Below, one piece after another: positions 55,712-64,000 of a DNA stretch of 64,000 bases. Made by a program: the position numbers and the translations under genes. The first letter of the stretch is position 1; the number at the start of each line of letters is the position of its first letter. The notes below the pieces were generated by a model, which saw only the letters and a program-made list of their open reading frames with translations, made no database searches and was not told the origin of the DNA. The DNA is from Parvularcula oceani (GTDB taxonomy: Bacteria > Pseudomonadota > Alphaproteobacteria > Caulobacterales > Parvularculaceae), in NCBI RefSeq assembly GCF_000733125.1, contig NZ_JPHU01000016.1:1-64000 (forward strand), in the 5' to 3' direction.

Positions 55712-57120
55712 ACCCGATCTTCCGCCTGACCGTAGGTCTAGCCGCTTGCGCAGTGCTGTCCGTTGCTCCCGTCCAGGCACAGGTCGCCGACCACATGGAC
55801 GACTTCTGGGACGACCTCGGCGTCGCGGCCAACGTCACTGGGCCCTCATCCTTCGAGGGCCAGCGTGCCGGCTACTACACCCTCGGCAACGTCTACGTCC
55901 GCACGCCTCAGCGGACCCTGAACCCCGTCAGCGTCCAGATGCCGGGCTACCGTGCGGGCTGCGGCGGCATCGACATCTACGGCGGCGGCTTCTCCTACGT
56001 GAACTCAGCCGAACTCGTCGCCTTCATGAAGTCGGTGGCGAACAACGCAGCGAGCTTCGCCTTCCAGGTGGCGCTCGAGACCATCTCGCCGGTGATCGCC
56101 GAGAAGGTGGGCGAGCTCCAGTCCGTCGCCCAGCGGATCAACCAGTTCGCCATGAACTCCTGCGAGTCCGGGCAGATGGCCGTCGCCGCGGTCTGGCCGA
56201 AGTCCGACCAAGCCAGCCGGGTGATCTGCGAGGCGTCCGCCTCCCGACGTGGCCTCTATCCCGATTGGGTCGCGGCCCGGCACGGCTGCGGCTCGGAAGG
56301 GGGCCGAACGAGCGTCTTGGCTGGCGCTTCCCCGGACGAGAAGGCGTCGCTGCCCCAGAACATCAACATCGCCTGGGACGCCCTCAAGAAGCACCCCGTC
56401 ATCTCCGGTGACCGCGAGCTGATGCAGTTCCTGATGACGCTTTCAGGGACGGAGATCTTGCGTGCCGGAACCGATGACGACGCGCAGCAAAGCTACCAGT
56501 TCCTGCCGTCCAAGATGCTCGACCCCGGCGTGATCTCGGCCTTCCTCGACGGCGGGACGGTCGAGATCTACGAGTGCGACGCCGACCCCGAGGATCGGTG
56601 CCTCAATCCGACCGCCGGTGCGACCGTCACCATCGCTGCCGCCGACGGTCTACGGGCCCGGGTCGGTCAGATGCTCGCCGACATCATGGGCAAGGTCCGG
56701 ACCCGGACGGCGCTGACCGCTGAAGAGCAGCGCTTCCTCAACGTGACCTCCCTGCCGGTCTACAAGATGATCAACGTCCACGCGGCCTATGAGGGCGTCT
56801 TCGCCGACCAGACGATCCAGTCTTATGCCGAGATCATCGCCGTCGACCTCCTCTACGGCCTGTTCGACGGCTACGCCGAGATGCTGTCCGAGGCGGGCTC
56901 GACCGCGACGGCAGGCGACCGCGATGCGGTGGCGAACTGGCGCGAGCAGCTCGTCCGTCAGCGCGAGTTCCTGGTCCAGTACCAGATCGAGAACAACGCC
57001 CGGGTCGAGGTCGTCGAGCAGGTGATCGCTCGGACACAGGCCATCGAGCGCCAGCTCGCGGGCCGCCTCTCCAAGGACCTCGCCGACACCTATCAGTTCT
57101 CGCGCAACGCGGCCTACTGA
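55708..57120 (+). CDS. traH: Conjugal pilus assembly protein TraH
   Basis: This 470-aa periplasmic protein has a signal peptide (PVQA|QV). It has the TraH blocks MDDFWDDLG, RAGYYTLGNVYVRTP, GCGGIDIYGGGFSYVN, and C-terminal coiled-coil region REFLVQYQIENNARVEVVEQ. It is needed for pilus extension. GAGGAG precedes ATG 55708. Confidence 0.94.
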   Translation: MNPIFRLTVGLAACAVLSVAPVQAQVADHMDDFWDDLGVAANVTGPSSFEGQRAGYYTLGNVYVRTPQRTLNPVSVQMPGYRAGCGGIDIYGGGFSYVNSAELVAFMKSVANNAASFAFQVALETISPVIAEKVGELQSVAQRINQFAMNSCESGQMAVAAVWPKSDQASRVICEASASRRGLYPDWVAARHGCGSEGGRTSVLAGASPDEKASLPQNINIAWDALKKHPVISGDRELMQFLMTLSGTEILRAGTDDDAQQSYQFLPSKMLDPGVISAFLDGGTVEIYECDADPEDRCLNPTAGATVTIAAADGLRARVGQMLADIMGKVRTRTALTAEEQRFLNVTSLPVYKMINVHAAYEGVFADQTIQSYAEIIAVDLLYGLFDGYAEMLSEAGSTATAGDRDAVANWREQLVRQREFLVQYQIENNARVEVVEQVIARTQAIERQLAGRLSKDLADTYQFSRNAAY

Positions 57121-57184
57121 TGACCTCGCACGCAAACACCGCCTGGCGGCCGTCTGATGCGTCGCCATCATGCTCGAAGGCTCA

Positions 57185-57199
57185 CGTACTTAAAGTACG
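57185..57199. repeat. Hairpin dyad in the traH-traG gap
   Basis: CGTACTT-A-AAGTACG is a 7-bp perfect dyad in an otherwise non-coding 148-bp gap, one of the few gaps in the operon. It is embedded in GC-rich DNA and is probably an insertion of a dispersed repeat or an mRNA hairpin. The role is unknown. Confidence 0.45.
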
Positions 57200-57268
57200 C
57201 TCCGCTTCTGCGCGTGCCGGCTCCTGTCATTCGTCTCGCCATCCGGCGTTTTCGTTTGCGAGGTCGTG

Positions 57269-60193
57269 ATGGAGGTCATCACTTACGGGGGCGGCGAGTT
57301 CATCCGCGACATGTTCAACGCTGTCGCGGCGCTCGTCGGCCTCGGCGCCTTCGCCTCGGCGATTAGGCTCTCGCTCCTCCTCGGCCTCCTCTACGCGCTC
57401 TTCCTCACCGCCTTCTCCATGAACTTCATGACCACGATCCGATGGTTCGTGGCGACGCTCCTCATCTACCTCTGCCTCCTGGTGCCGAAGACGGACGTGC
57501 AGATCGTCGACCGTTTCGATCTGGGGCTCCCAGGCGCGAACGTCGGAGGTGTGCCCATCGGTCTCGCCCTGATCGCGAGCTTCACCACGACCGTGGGCGA
57601 CAAGTTCACCGAGTTGACGGAGGACACGTTCAGCCTGCCGACGGACCTCGAGTACCAAGAGAACGGCTTCATCTACGGCTCGAAGATCTTCAAGGACGCG
57701 ATGTCCTTCCAGGTCACCGACGCCGTCTTCGCCGAGAACCTCTCGGGCTTCATCCGCACTTGCGTCTTCTACGACCTCCTGGAGCACCGCTACTCGGTGA
57801 CGGAGCTGCGCGAGACCGGCGACCTCTGGGCCATGCTGACCGTGACCTACCCGCCGAACCCAGCGCGGTTCTACGAGTGGGTGAACGGCGGCGGCGCGAC
57901 GGTGGTGAAGTCCTGCGACCAGGCAGCGATCGACCTCGACGCGCAGTGGACGGCAGAGGTGAACCGCGTCGCGCAGATCTATGGCAAGCAGATTGCGCCC
58001 GAGCTGACCGAGGCGGCCGCCCAGGCGCTGGTCCTTGGCAACCTAGCGGAAGCTCACGACTTCTTCCTCGGATCCGCGCGCGCGGCCTCGGACCAGATCC
58101 GTCAGGTCACCATCGCCAACATGATCGACAAGGCCGTGCGCGACCAAGGCGCGGAGCTTGGCGCCGACGCGCTCCTGGACGCCTACGGCCAGGCGCGGAT
58201 GGAGTCCGAGATGAACCACGCCATAGGGCAGGGCTCGCGGCTCGCCGAGCGCTTCGTGCCGCTCTTCCGCACCGTCGCCGAGGCGCTCTTCTACGGCCTG
58301 TTCCCGATCCTCTTCCCGCTCTTCTTGCTCCCTGAGAGCGGCATGCGGCTCCTGCGCGGCTACACGGGCGGCTTCGTGACGCTCATGGCCTGGGGGCCGA
58401 TCTACGTCATCCTGCACCGCATCATGATGGGCACGGCGGGCTCGCGATCCCTCGGCGCTGCCTACACCCCGACCTCCGGCGAGGCGATCACGCTCGTCAC
58501 CCAGACCGGGATCGAGGCCGTGCACGCTGACATTGCCATGATCGCTGGTTACATGACCCTGATGGTGCCCTTCGCCGCCGCGGCGCTTGGCCGCGGCGCC
58601 ATGGCCTTCACCGGGCTCTCGCAGTCCTTCCTGCATCCGGCGCAGACTGCGGCGCAAGGCGCGGCGCGGGAGGTCTCGACCGGGAACGTCAGCCTGGGGA
58701 ACACGTCCTTCGACACGCACCGCTTCGCCTCGGTCGACGGCAACCGCACCGCGACATCGAGCTTCGTCGATACAGGTGAAGGGAGCTGGAACACGCCTGA
58801 AGGCGGACGCATGCGCGCTGCGGCATCAGGCGCGCGGATCTATGACGGCATGGGCGCGATCTCCCGCGGTGGCACCCATGTCGACTACCAAGGCGGTCTG
58901 CAGACGGCGCTCCAGTCCGAAGCCAGCTGGTCGCTCGAACGCCGCGACGCGGCCGCGCAGCGCTCGTCGGAGTCGCGCACCGCGCTCGCCCACGACATCT
59001 CCGACCTCACCTGGCAGGTGAGCCAAGGCCGCAGCATCGAGGAGACGTCCGGCTACAGCCTCGACACCCGTCAGTCCGAGTCCGTCAACAAGCTGGTCCA
59101 GAACGCGAGCCGCTTCGCCGAACGTCACTCGGAGGGGAGGGAGCGGGAGTTCGCGATGCAGGCCTATGTGGCGGCGTCTGTCGGCGCCAAAGCCGAGATC
59201 CCCTTCATCGGGCCGAAGGCCAACATCGAAGGCGGGGCGAGGGCGCATGCCGCGTGGCAGGCACGGGCCAGCGAGATCTACGAGGCGGCGCGGGATGCCT
59301 CCCGCACCGACGGCACGCAGGAGACATTCGACGACGTGGTCGCGACCTTCGACCGGGCCAGCGCCTCGGAGTCGGGCGGCGAGAACCACTCTTGGCGCAA
59401 GGCCTTCGCCGCGAACCTGCAGGAGAGCCGCACCGCCTCCCGTGACCTCGAGAGCTACCAGGCCCGCCACGACGCGGCCCGCGAGCTTGCGAGCCAGGTC
59501 ACCCGCGAGGGCTCGGGCTTCACAGCCAACTGGGACAACGCCTTCCTCGCCCACATGGCCGGGCAGGACCGCGGCGACGGGCATGCCGTCGGCATGAACG
59601 AGGCGGCACGTCGCTGGACCTCGGGCGAGCTCGCCGACCGGATGTGGGTCGAGGCTGAGGCGCGGGAGTTCATCGGTGCGCAGGCGAGCGAGCTTCTGGA
59701 GACGCCTGGGCTCGATGGGTTCCGGCGGCCGACGGCGCCGGAAGTAGGGCCGGATGGGTTCGCGCAGGTCCAGACAGTGGGCGACGGCTACCAGCAGCGT
59801 GCCGAAGCGTTGTCGGAAGGCGTTGCCTTTGACGGAGGGCGGCACGAGCAGATCGAGGGTACGCAGGCCTGGACGGGCAACCGCCACGAGGTCGCCGTCG
59901 CGAAGAGCACGGGGAACGCGGAGGAGTTGGCGCAGCTGCGGAAGTTCACCGTGCAGGCGCGGGTGCAGGACGGGCGCGATGCTGAGTGGGATGCGTTCGC
60001 AAGGTCAGAGCCCGATGAGATGCCTGAAAAGCACGGTGAGATTTGGCGAAAGGCGAAACGACTTCCGGGTATCGGTGGAGCACCCGCGAACGGTGACTGG
60101 CAACGAAGGACTGAGGATCGGATGCCTGACGAGCAGCCTCTCGCGAATGATGACCACTACCAAACCGGCGCGGATCGCCTAGAAACTCAGTGA
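57269..60193 (+). CDS. traG: Conjugal transfer protein TraG
   Basis: This 974-aa protein has the TraG_N domain: N-terminal membrane helices (about 20-75, LGAFASAIRLSLLLGLLYALF) and further helices at about 320-460 (ALFYGLFPILFPLFLLP, GFVTLMAWGPIYVIL). A long polar helical C-terminal part follows (about 470-974). It acts in pilus assembly and mating-pair stabilisation, including entry exclusion contact in F. Start ATG 57269 is chosen over GTG 57266. Base composition drops toward the 3' end. Confidence 0.92.
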   Translation: MEVITYGGGEFIRDMFNAVAALVGLGAFASAIRLSLLLGLLYALFLTAFSMNFMTTIRWFVATLLIYLCLLVPKTDVQIVDRFDLGLPGANVGGVPIGLALIASFTTTVGDKFTELTEDTFSLPTDLEYQENGFIYGSKIFKDAMSFQVTDAVFAENLSGFIRTCVFYDLLEHRYSVTELRETGDLWAMLTVTYPPNPARFYEWVNGGGATVVKSCDQAAIDLDAQWTAEVNRVAQIYGKQIAPELTEAAAQALVLGNLAEAHDFFLGSARAASDQIRQVTIANMIDKAVRDQGAELGADALLDAYGQARMESEMNHAIGQGSRLAERFVPLFRTVAEALFYGLFPILFPLFLLPESGMRLLRGYTGGFVTLMAWGPIYVILHRIMMGTAGSRSLGAAYTPTSGEAITLVTQTGIEAVHADIAMIAGYMTLMVPFAAAALGRGAMAFTGLSQSFLHPAQTAAQGAAREVSTGNVSLGNTSFDTHRFASVDGNRTATSSFVDTGEGSWNTPEGGRMRAAASGARIYDGMGAISRGGTHVDYQGGLQTALQSEASWSLERRDAAAQRSSESRTALAHDISDLTWQVSQGRSIEETSGYSLDTRQSESVNKLVQNASRFAERHSEGREREFAMQAYVAASVGAKAEIPFIGPKANIEGGARAHAAWQARASEIYEAARDASRTDGTQETFDDVVATFDRASASESGGENHSWRKAFAANLQESRTASRDLESYQARHDAARELASQVTREGSGFTANWDNAFLAHMAGQDRGDGHAVGMNEAARRWTSGELADRMWVEAEAREFIGAQASELLETPGLDGFRRPTAPEVGPDGFAQVQTVGDGYQQRAEALSEGVAFDGGRHEQIEGTQAWTGNRHEVAVAKSTGNAEELAQLRKFTVQARVQDGRDAEWDAFARSEPDEMPEKHGEIWRKAKRLPGIGGAPANGDWQRRTEDRMPDEQPLANDDHYQTGADRLETQ

Positions 60194-60196
60194 AAT

Positions 60197-60622
60197 TCAA
60201 GCCTCGTGACCCGCGTTAAACTGCGCAGCGTTTTCCATCGATACTTGGTGCACCAACTTCATGCTCCTCGTCATTAGGGAGAAGAAAAAATGGCCGATAG
60301 CCAAGGCTGCCGCTGCGCCGAAGTACAGCATCCAATCACCAGCAAACATATTGACCAAATGCCGGCTGCCGTGTCCATCTAATGGAACCAGATAGATGTT
60401 GGTCCGTGTGGCGACAAGAAGGACACCACCTAGGAGCGACACCAAGGCCGCGACGCCAGTTCCAATCGCTAGAACACGCATCAGCCAAATCCACACGACG
60501 GTGTACTTCGCCGTCGCGGCGTTGAACCGGTAAACGCCATGCAGGGACGTCTCGACCTGATCCTGCAGGACGGGATCGAAATCTCGGCGGTTGCCGGTAG
60601 AGCTATGGTCGTTCTGAGCCAT
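60197..60622 (-). CDS. Hypothetical membrane protein at the traI operon end
   Basis: This 141-aa protein has two hydrophobic segments (about 38-60 and 92-115). Between them is an extracytoplasmic stretch (TRTNIYLVPLDGHGSRHLV) that loosely recalls VirB8/TrbF-like periplasmic starts. It converges on traG with a three-base gap. Lower GC than the tra genes. The family is unknown. Confidence 0.55.
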   Translation of the reverse strand: MAQNDHSSTGNRRDFDPVLQDQVETSLHGVYRFNAATAKYTVVWIWLMRVLAIGTGVAALVSLLGGVLLVATRTNIYLVPLDGHGSRHLVNMFAGDWMLYFGAAAALAIGHFFFSLMTRSMKLVHQVSMENAAQFNAGHEA

Positions 60623-60653
60623 GGCGAGAGAGTACCACAAGCGGCCGGACATT

Positions 60654-60899
60654 TCACCCGAGGCGGCTCGGCGGGCAGTACTTGCAGGGCTCGACATGCG
60701 CGAGGTCGGACTTCGCGTAGCGGCGCGTCAGGACTGTGTCGTCCACGAGGACTGCGACGCGGTACTGCTTTGCAGTCTCACCGTAGATCTTGCCCGGTAC
60801 GAGGCAGAACCCCTTCGGTTGAAGCAGCCGTAGCCACTGACCATGGTGGCGCTGAAACTCCTCCGCATTTCTCGGCAAGATTTCTGTCGACGAGCTCAT
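60654..60899 (-). CDS. Hypothetical 81-aa protein downstream of traI
   Basis: The protein has a compact middle (GFCLVPGKIYGETAKQYRVAVLVDDTVLTRRY) and a C-terminal Cys pair (CKYC) suggestive of metal or disulfide. GGAGGGGAG precedes the ATG at 60899. It lies 119 bp after the traI stop on the same strand and 31 bp before the 141-aa gene. Function is unknown. Confidence 0.55.
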   Translation of the reverse strand: MSSSTEILPRNAEEFQRHHGQWLRLLQPKGFCLVPGKIYGETAKQYRVAVLVDDTVLTRRYAKSDLAHVEPCKYCPPSRLG

Positions 60900-61018
60900 G
60901 CTCCCCTCCTGTGGCAGGGCTCGCTTTCATCTTGTCGAAAGGCGCCTTAGGAGGGCGTTGCGCTCGCTCGTCTGATCGAACCTCGCTTCGAAACGAACGG
61001 TTAAGCATGGGCCGTCCG

Positions 61019-64000
61019 TTACAGGCCGATGTCCTGGTCCCGACCGAGGTCCCGATCGTGCTCAAGCGCGCCTCGCGGGGTGACAGCATTTTCCGTTTTG
61101 CTCGCCCGAGTTGGCTCACCAACCGGCTCCGCCCCCATCGCGGGTCGATCGAGACCGGTGACTTCGTCGATGTCCCTCGTCGCGTCGATCGCCGACGTCT
61201 TGATCCCGGCGTTGCGCTGTAGGGCAGACGTCGTCTTGGCTCTGTCGTCGGTAACGACCGTCAGCGTGTCGGCGGACCGGCTGATGCCGACGTAGAAGCT
61301 GGGCTGAGAGGAGAGGGACTTCTCCCGCGCGTCGATGACCGCGATCACGTCGGGCGCGGTCCGGCCCTGCGCCGCGTGTGAGGTAATCGCGTAGGCGTGG
61401 GTCAGCGAGGTGAGGGCGAGATCGTCTCGGGCGAAGCGCCGCTCGCCGTCAGGCGTGCGGAGCGTGACGGTCTCCTCATCGAAACGCAGGACCTGCGCTG
61501 GCTGCTGCGCTGTCACCTCGGCTTCTCGGACGGTCCGCGTGAACACGAGGCGGTCGCCTTCCCGCAATTCGAGGTTTTTATGGCGTCCGAGTGAGAAGGC
61601 GGGGCTGTCGAAGCGTCCGGCGAGGTCGCTCGCCTTCACCGTGTAGAGGCCACCCTTCGAGTTCCGAAGCGTGACGAGCCCATGCTCCTCGTCGACTGAG
61701 ACTACAGTTCTTGCCGTTCCTGCCTTCGCGTTCACCGCGTCGAGCCGCCCGTGGAAGGAGAGGACGTCGCCCGCTTCGTAGCTCCGCGGGCTAGCGGCTT
61801 CCGCCTTCGTCATACCCTTGCTCTCAAGGACGGGCAGGGCGGTCGCCTCCGCACCAAGCCTACCGTCCGCGATCATCACCCCCCGGACCTTGTTATTGAT
61901 CGCGTTTCGCCAGCGGTGACCCGGCGTGACTATCATGGCGTCAGTCTGCCGCTCTTTCGGAAGCGTCTGCCAGGCTTCGAGAGCGCCTTGCGCGAGATCA
62001 CCGTCGGGCCGCTCGGCGATGTTGCCTTCCATGCGCTTCATCGCCTGGGCGACCTTGCCGGTCCCCGCCTCGATCACTGCGTAACGCCGATCATCATAGG
62101 CGGCGTCCTTCGGCAGGCGGACCACGTCCTTCATGACAGCCGTCGTCATCCCGGCATCCTGAGCCTGGGCGAAGGGCCGACCCGCCTCGACCGCACCGTG
62201 CTGACGCCGGTCGCCAGCGAGCACGATCCGCGCCGCCTGGTGGCCCAGGAGCTTACCAAGGAGGCGGTTCATCATCCGGGTGGAGAGGAAGGAGCTCTCG
62301 TCGATGATGACGACGCTGCGCGAGAGGTCGCCGTCTCGTCCGCCGTTGTCTCGCCCCCTCAGGAAACCCGCTACCGTTTGCGCTTCGATGCCGAGGCTTT
62401 CCTCGAGTTCCCGCCGCGCCGCGTGGGTCGGGGCGAGGCCGACGACGTTGTAGCCGGCCTTCGCAGCGGCGGGCTTCAGATCCGCTGCCAGCTCCTTGGT
62501 GTGCCGCATCATCGTGGTCTTGCCGGTCCCAGCGTAACCCTGGACGCCGACGAGGCGATTCTCGCCCGACAAGATCGTTTCCGCGGCGGTCTTCTGCCCT
62601 GGCGTGAGGTTGGTCGAAGCGAGCGAAAATCGCACGCGTTCGGCGGAGAGTAGGGGACCGGTCTTCCCGGCGTCCTCCACCAGCGCGAGCGTGCGCTTCT
62701 CGTGGCTTACGCTGCGCCGCGTGGTGGCGAGGCCATCGGGATCGTTCGCCTTGACCATCACCTTGCCGGAGCGGCGGAGGAGCCGCAGTTCCTTGTCGAC
62801 GTCGGCTATGGTGAGCCCGTCGGCGCCGTGCTCCAGCGCCGCGCGGCGGACGTGGTGGAGGGAGAAGGCGGCTTCGCGCTCCTCAAGCTTCCTGAGAGCG
62901 ACGCTCGCGGCGGACCGTGCCGCGTACTCCCGTTCGGAGCCTGCCCGTTCCATCCGGTAGGGGTCGTTTTCCTCGAGCCGCAGTGTCCGGGTCGGTCGGA
63001 AACGGTTCTGGGCGAAGCGGGTAATCACGCCCCCGAAGCCATCTCGCCGGACCCGCTCACCGTCCAGGGACTGCTGCAGGCGTCCTGCCTCCTGGCGCAG
63101 CTGCGCTTCGGCAGCGGTCCCTTCGAGTTGGTCCTTCCACGAGGCGCCGCGCGCTTCCCAGGAGGCCTGCCGATCGTCCTGGCTCATAGTGGTTTTTGAG
63201 GGCCGGGTTGTCACCGCGAGGACATCGCGGGCCTTCGGCGTCGGGTTGTCCAGGGTCTCGGCGGCGCGGTCGATCCGAGCGCGGCCCTTCGAGAACTCTT
63301 CCCGCGCTGCCTCAGGCACGCCGTCCACCTGGTAGCTGCCCGCCTTGCCGTCGGTCAGAGTGACCTTGTAGCCGAGACCGCGCAGCGCCTCGCGCATCTC
63401 GGCGTCGTAGGCGAGGCTCAGGGTCTTCCGGTGGCGGAAGAAGGGGTCATTGCGGAGCGCCCGCCAGGTGCCGCCTGCATCCTTAGTCATGTTGGCGACG
63501 ACGCAGTGCGTGTGGAGCTGCGGATCCTTGTCCCGGGAGATGTCGTGCTCGAACTTCGCCGCCACGAGGTTGCCGGTCTTCACCGGCTCGGGCTCTCCCT
63601 TCTTGCCGTTTGGCAGGTCCGGCCTGATCCTAGTGCCAGCGAGGTTGCGCTCGGCCCATTTGAGGGTGCGGTCGACCGCGGTGCGGTGAGCGTTGAGGAT
63701 CCGTTTGTCGCCGCCGAGATAGAGGAGGAGGGAGACGTCCTTGGGCGGCGAGAAGGTGAGGTCGAAGCCTGGCCGGTGGTTACGCCTTGCCGTCTGCTCC
63801 GGCGTCTCGCCCGGTCGTTGCCCGATGCGGCGGCCGTTCAGGGTGTCGCCGGAGAGCACACGCTCGAAGGTGTCGGGATCGACGCCGCCGCGCAGATCCA
63901 GGCCCGCCGCGCCCTTCCCAAACCATTGGCTCGGCTCTGGGGCGTCCTTGCCTTTGGCGTAGTAGTTGTCCTTACCGTAGTAGCTCTTCGCCGCCGAAGC
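61019..64000 (-). CDS. traI: MobF conjugative relaxase-helicase TraI/TrwC-like (5' end outside window)
   Basis: 993 residues are visible; only the first dozen or so are missing beyond 64000. The relaxase domain shows the two Tyr pairs (YYGKDNYY at 63982-63959), WFGKGAAGL, and the metal-binding His triad in HDISRDKDPQLHTHC. The helicase domain (RecD-like) has Walker A GYAGTGKTT, VIIDESSFLS and motif VI TSHAAQGRTAPDV. It nicks oriT, binds the 5' end and unwinds the transferred strand. Length is short for F TraI and near TrwC. Confidence 0.95.
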   Translation of the reverse strand, partial: ASAAKSYYGKDNYYAKGKDAPEPSQWFGKGAAGLDLRGGVDPDTFERVLSGDTLNGRRIGQRPGETPEQTARRNHRPGFDLTFSPPKDVSLLLYLGGDKRILNAHRTAVDRTLKWAERNLAGTRIRPDLPNGKKGEPEPVKTGNLVAAKFEHDISRDKDPQLHTHCVVANMTKDAGGTWRALRNDPFFRHRKTLSLAYDAEMREALRGLGYKVTLTDGKAGSYQVDGVPEAAREEFSKGRARIDRAAETLDNPTPKARDVLAVTTRPSKTTMSQDDRQASWEARGASWKDQLEGTAAEAQLRQEAGRLQQSLDGERVRRDGFGGVITRFAQNRFRPTRTLRLEENDPYRMERAGSEREYAARSAASVALRKLEEREAAFSLHHVRRAALEHGADGLTIADVDKELRLLRRSGKVMVKANDPDGLATTRRSVSHEKRTLALVEDAGKTGPLLSAERVRFSLASTNLTPGQKTAAETILSGENRLVGVQGYAGTGKTTMMRHTKELAADLKPAAAKAGYNVVGLAPTHAARRELEESLGIEAQTVAGFLRGRDNGGRDGDLSRSVVIIDESSFLSTRMMNRLLGKLLGHQAARIVLAGDRRQHGAVEAGRPFAQAQDAGMTTAVMKDVVRLPKDAAYDDRRYAVIEAGTGKVAQAMKRMEGNIAERPDGDLAQGALEAWQTLPKERQTDAMIVTPGHRWRNAINNKVRGVMIADGRLGAEATALPVLESKGMTKAEAASPRSYEAGDVLSFHGRLDAVNAKAGTARTVVSVDEEHGLVTLRNSKGGLYTVKASDLAGRFDSPAFSLGRHKNLELREGDRLVFTRTVREAEVTAQQPAQVLRFDEETVTLRTPDGERRFARDDLALTSLTHAYAITSHAAQGRTAPDVIAVIDAREKSLSSQPSFYVGISRSADTLTVVTDDRAKTTSALQRNAGIKTSAIDATRDIDEVTGLDRPAMGAEPVGEPTRASKTENAVTPRGALEHDRDLGRDQDIGL

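Noticed and set aside
57157-57366. 69-aa plus-strand frame in the traH-traG gap
   Set aside because: It overlaps the traG start out of frame and spans the hairpin; there is no ribosome site of note.
60621-60833. 70-aa plus-strand frame opposite the small genes behind traI
   Set aside because: It conflicts with two better minus-strand genes that have ribosome sites and fit an operon with traI.

Overview
This 64 kb window is a GC-rich alphaproteobacterial chromosome segment with an integrative conjugative element (ICE) entering it at about 38.3 kb. The class call rests on gene content: lon next to hupB, tolB-pal, DUF2842 and DUF2937 proteins, COX15-type heme A synthase and RpsI/RplM of alphaproteobacterial type. 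I cannot name the genus; a Parvularculales- or Caulobacterales-like host is only a guess.

Region 1 (1-1283) is a decayed accessory edge. It holds the end of a small membrane protein, a start-less Rhs C-terminal tip fragment followed by a small two-helix membrane protein (possible immunity gene), a degenerate IS3-family transposase fragment, and tRNA-Ser(GCT).

Region 2 (1414-38099) is ordinary core chromosome in short operons on both strands. It includes an outer-membrane barrel protein, a quinone oxidoreductase, an MFS carrier, lon, chorismate mutase, hupB, tolB and pal. A 680 bp gene-free stretch with dispersed palindromes and a direct repeat (11669-12348) precedes radC-map. Then come a PRC-barrel protein, an acyltransferase, a DJ-1/PfpI protein, dipeptidase-SDR, GNAT, a DsbD/ScsB-like reductase with a redoxin partner, pgi, a GGDEF protein, purE-purK, a DUF2842-pxpA-pxpB-pxpC-phosphatase operon, heme A synthase, a lipoprotein, rplM-rpsI, an OxyR-like regulator that lacks the peroxidatic cysteine, nhaA, a Rieske-flavoprotein fusion and lipB.

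Region 3 (38209-64000) starts with tRNA-Leu(GAG), immediately followed by a tyrosine recombinase, so the tRNA 3' end is the likely attL. Next come a small control module (an 87-aa protein, an XRE-family regulator and a divergently transcribed 145-aa protein) and a repeat-rich regulatory region. A single rightward transfer operon then runs about 18.7 kb: traA, traL, traE, traK, traB, a 92-aa ORF, dsbC-like, traV, traC, a 98-aa ORF, trbI, an S26 peptidase, traW, traU, trbC, traN, traF, a 109-aa ORF, traH and traG. This is an F-type (MPF_F) type IV secretion and pilus system. On the opposite strand, two small genes lie downstream of a MobF/TrwC-TraI relaxase-helicase that runs off the window end. 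The coupling protein TraD, oriT and attR are not visible.

How the ICE parts would work together: the integrase excises the element at tRNA-Leu; TraI nicks oriT and unwinds the strand; TraA is processed (probably by the S26 peptidase) and polymerised; TraL, E, K, B, V, C and G form the channel; TraW, U, N, F, H, TrbC and TrbI extend and retract the pilus. DsbC-like and TraF thioredoxin-fold proteins would maintain disulfides in the Cys-rich TraU, TraN and TraH.
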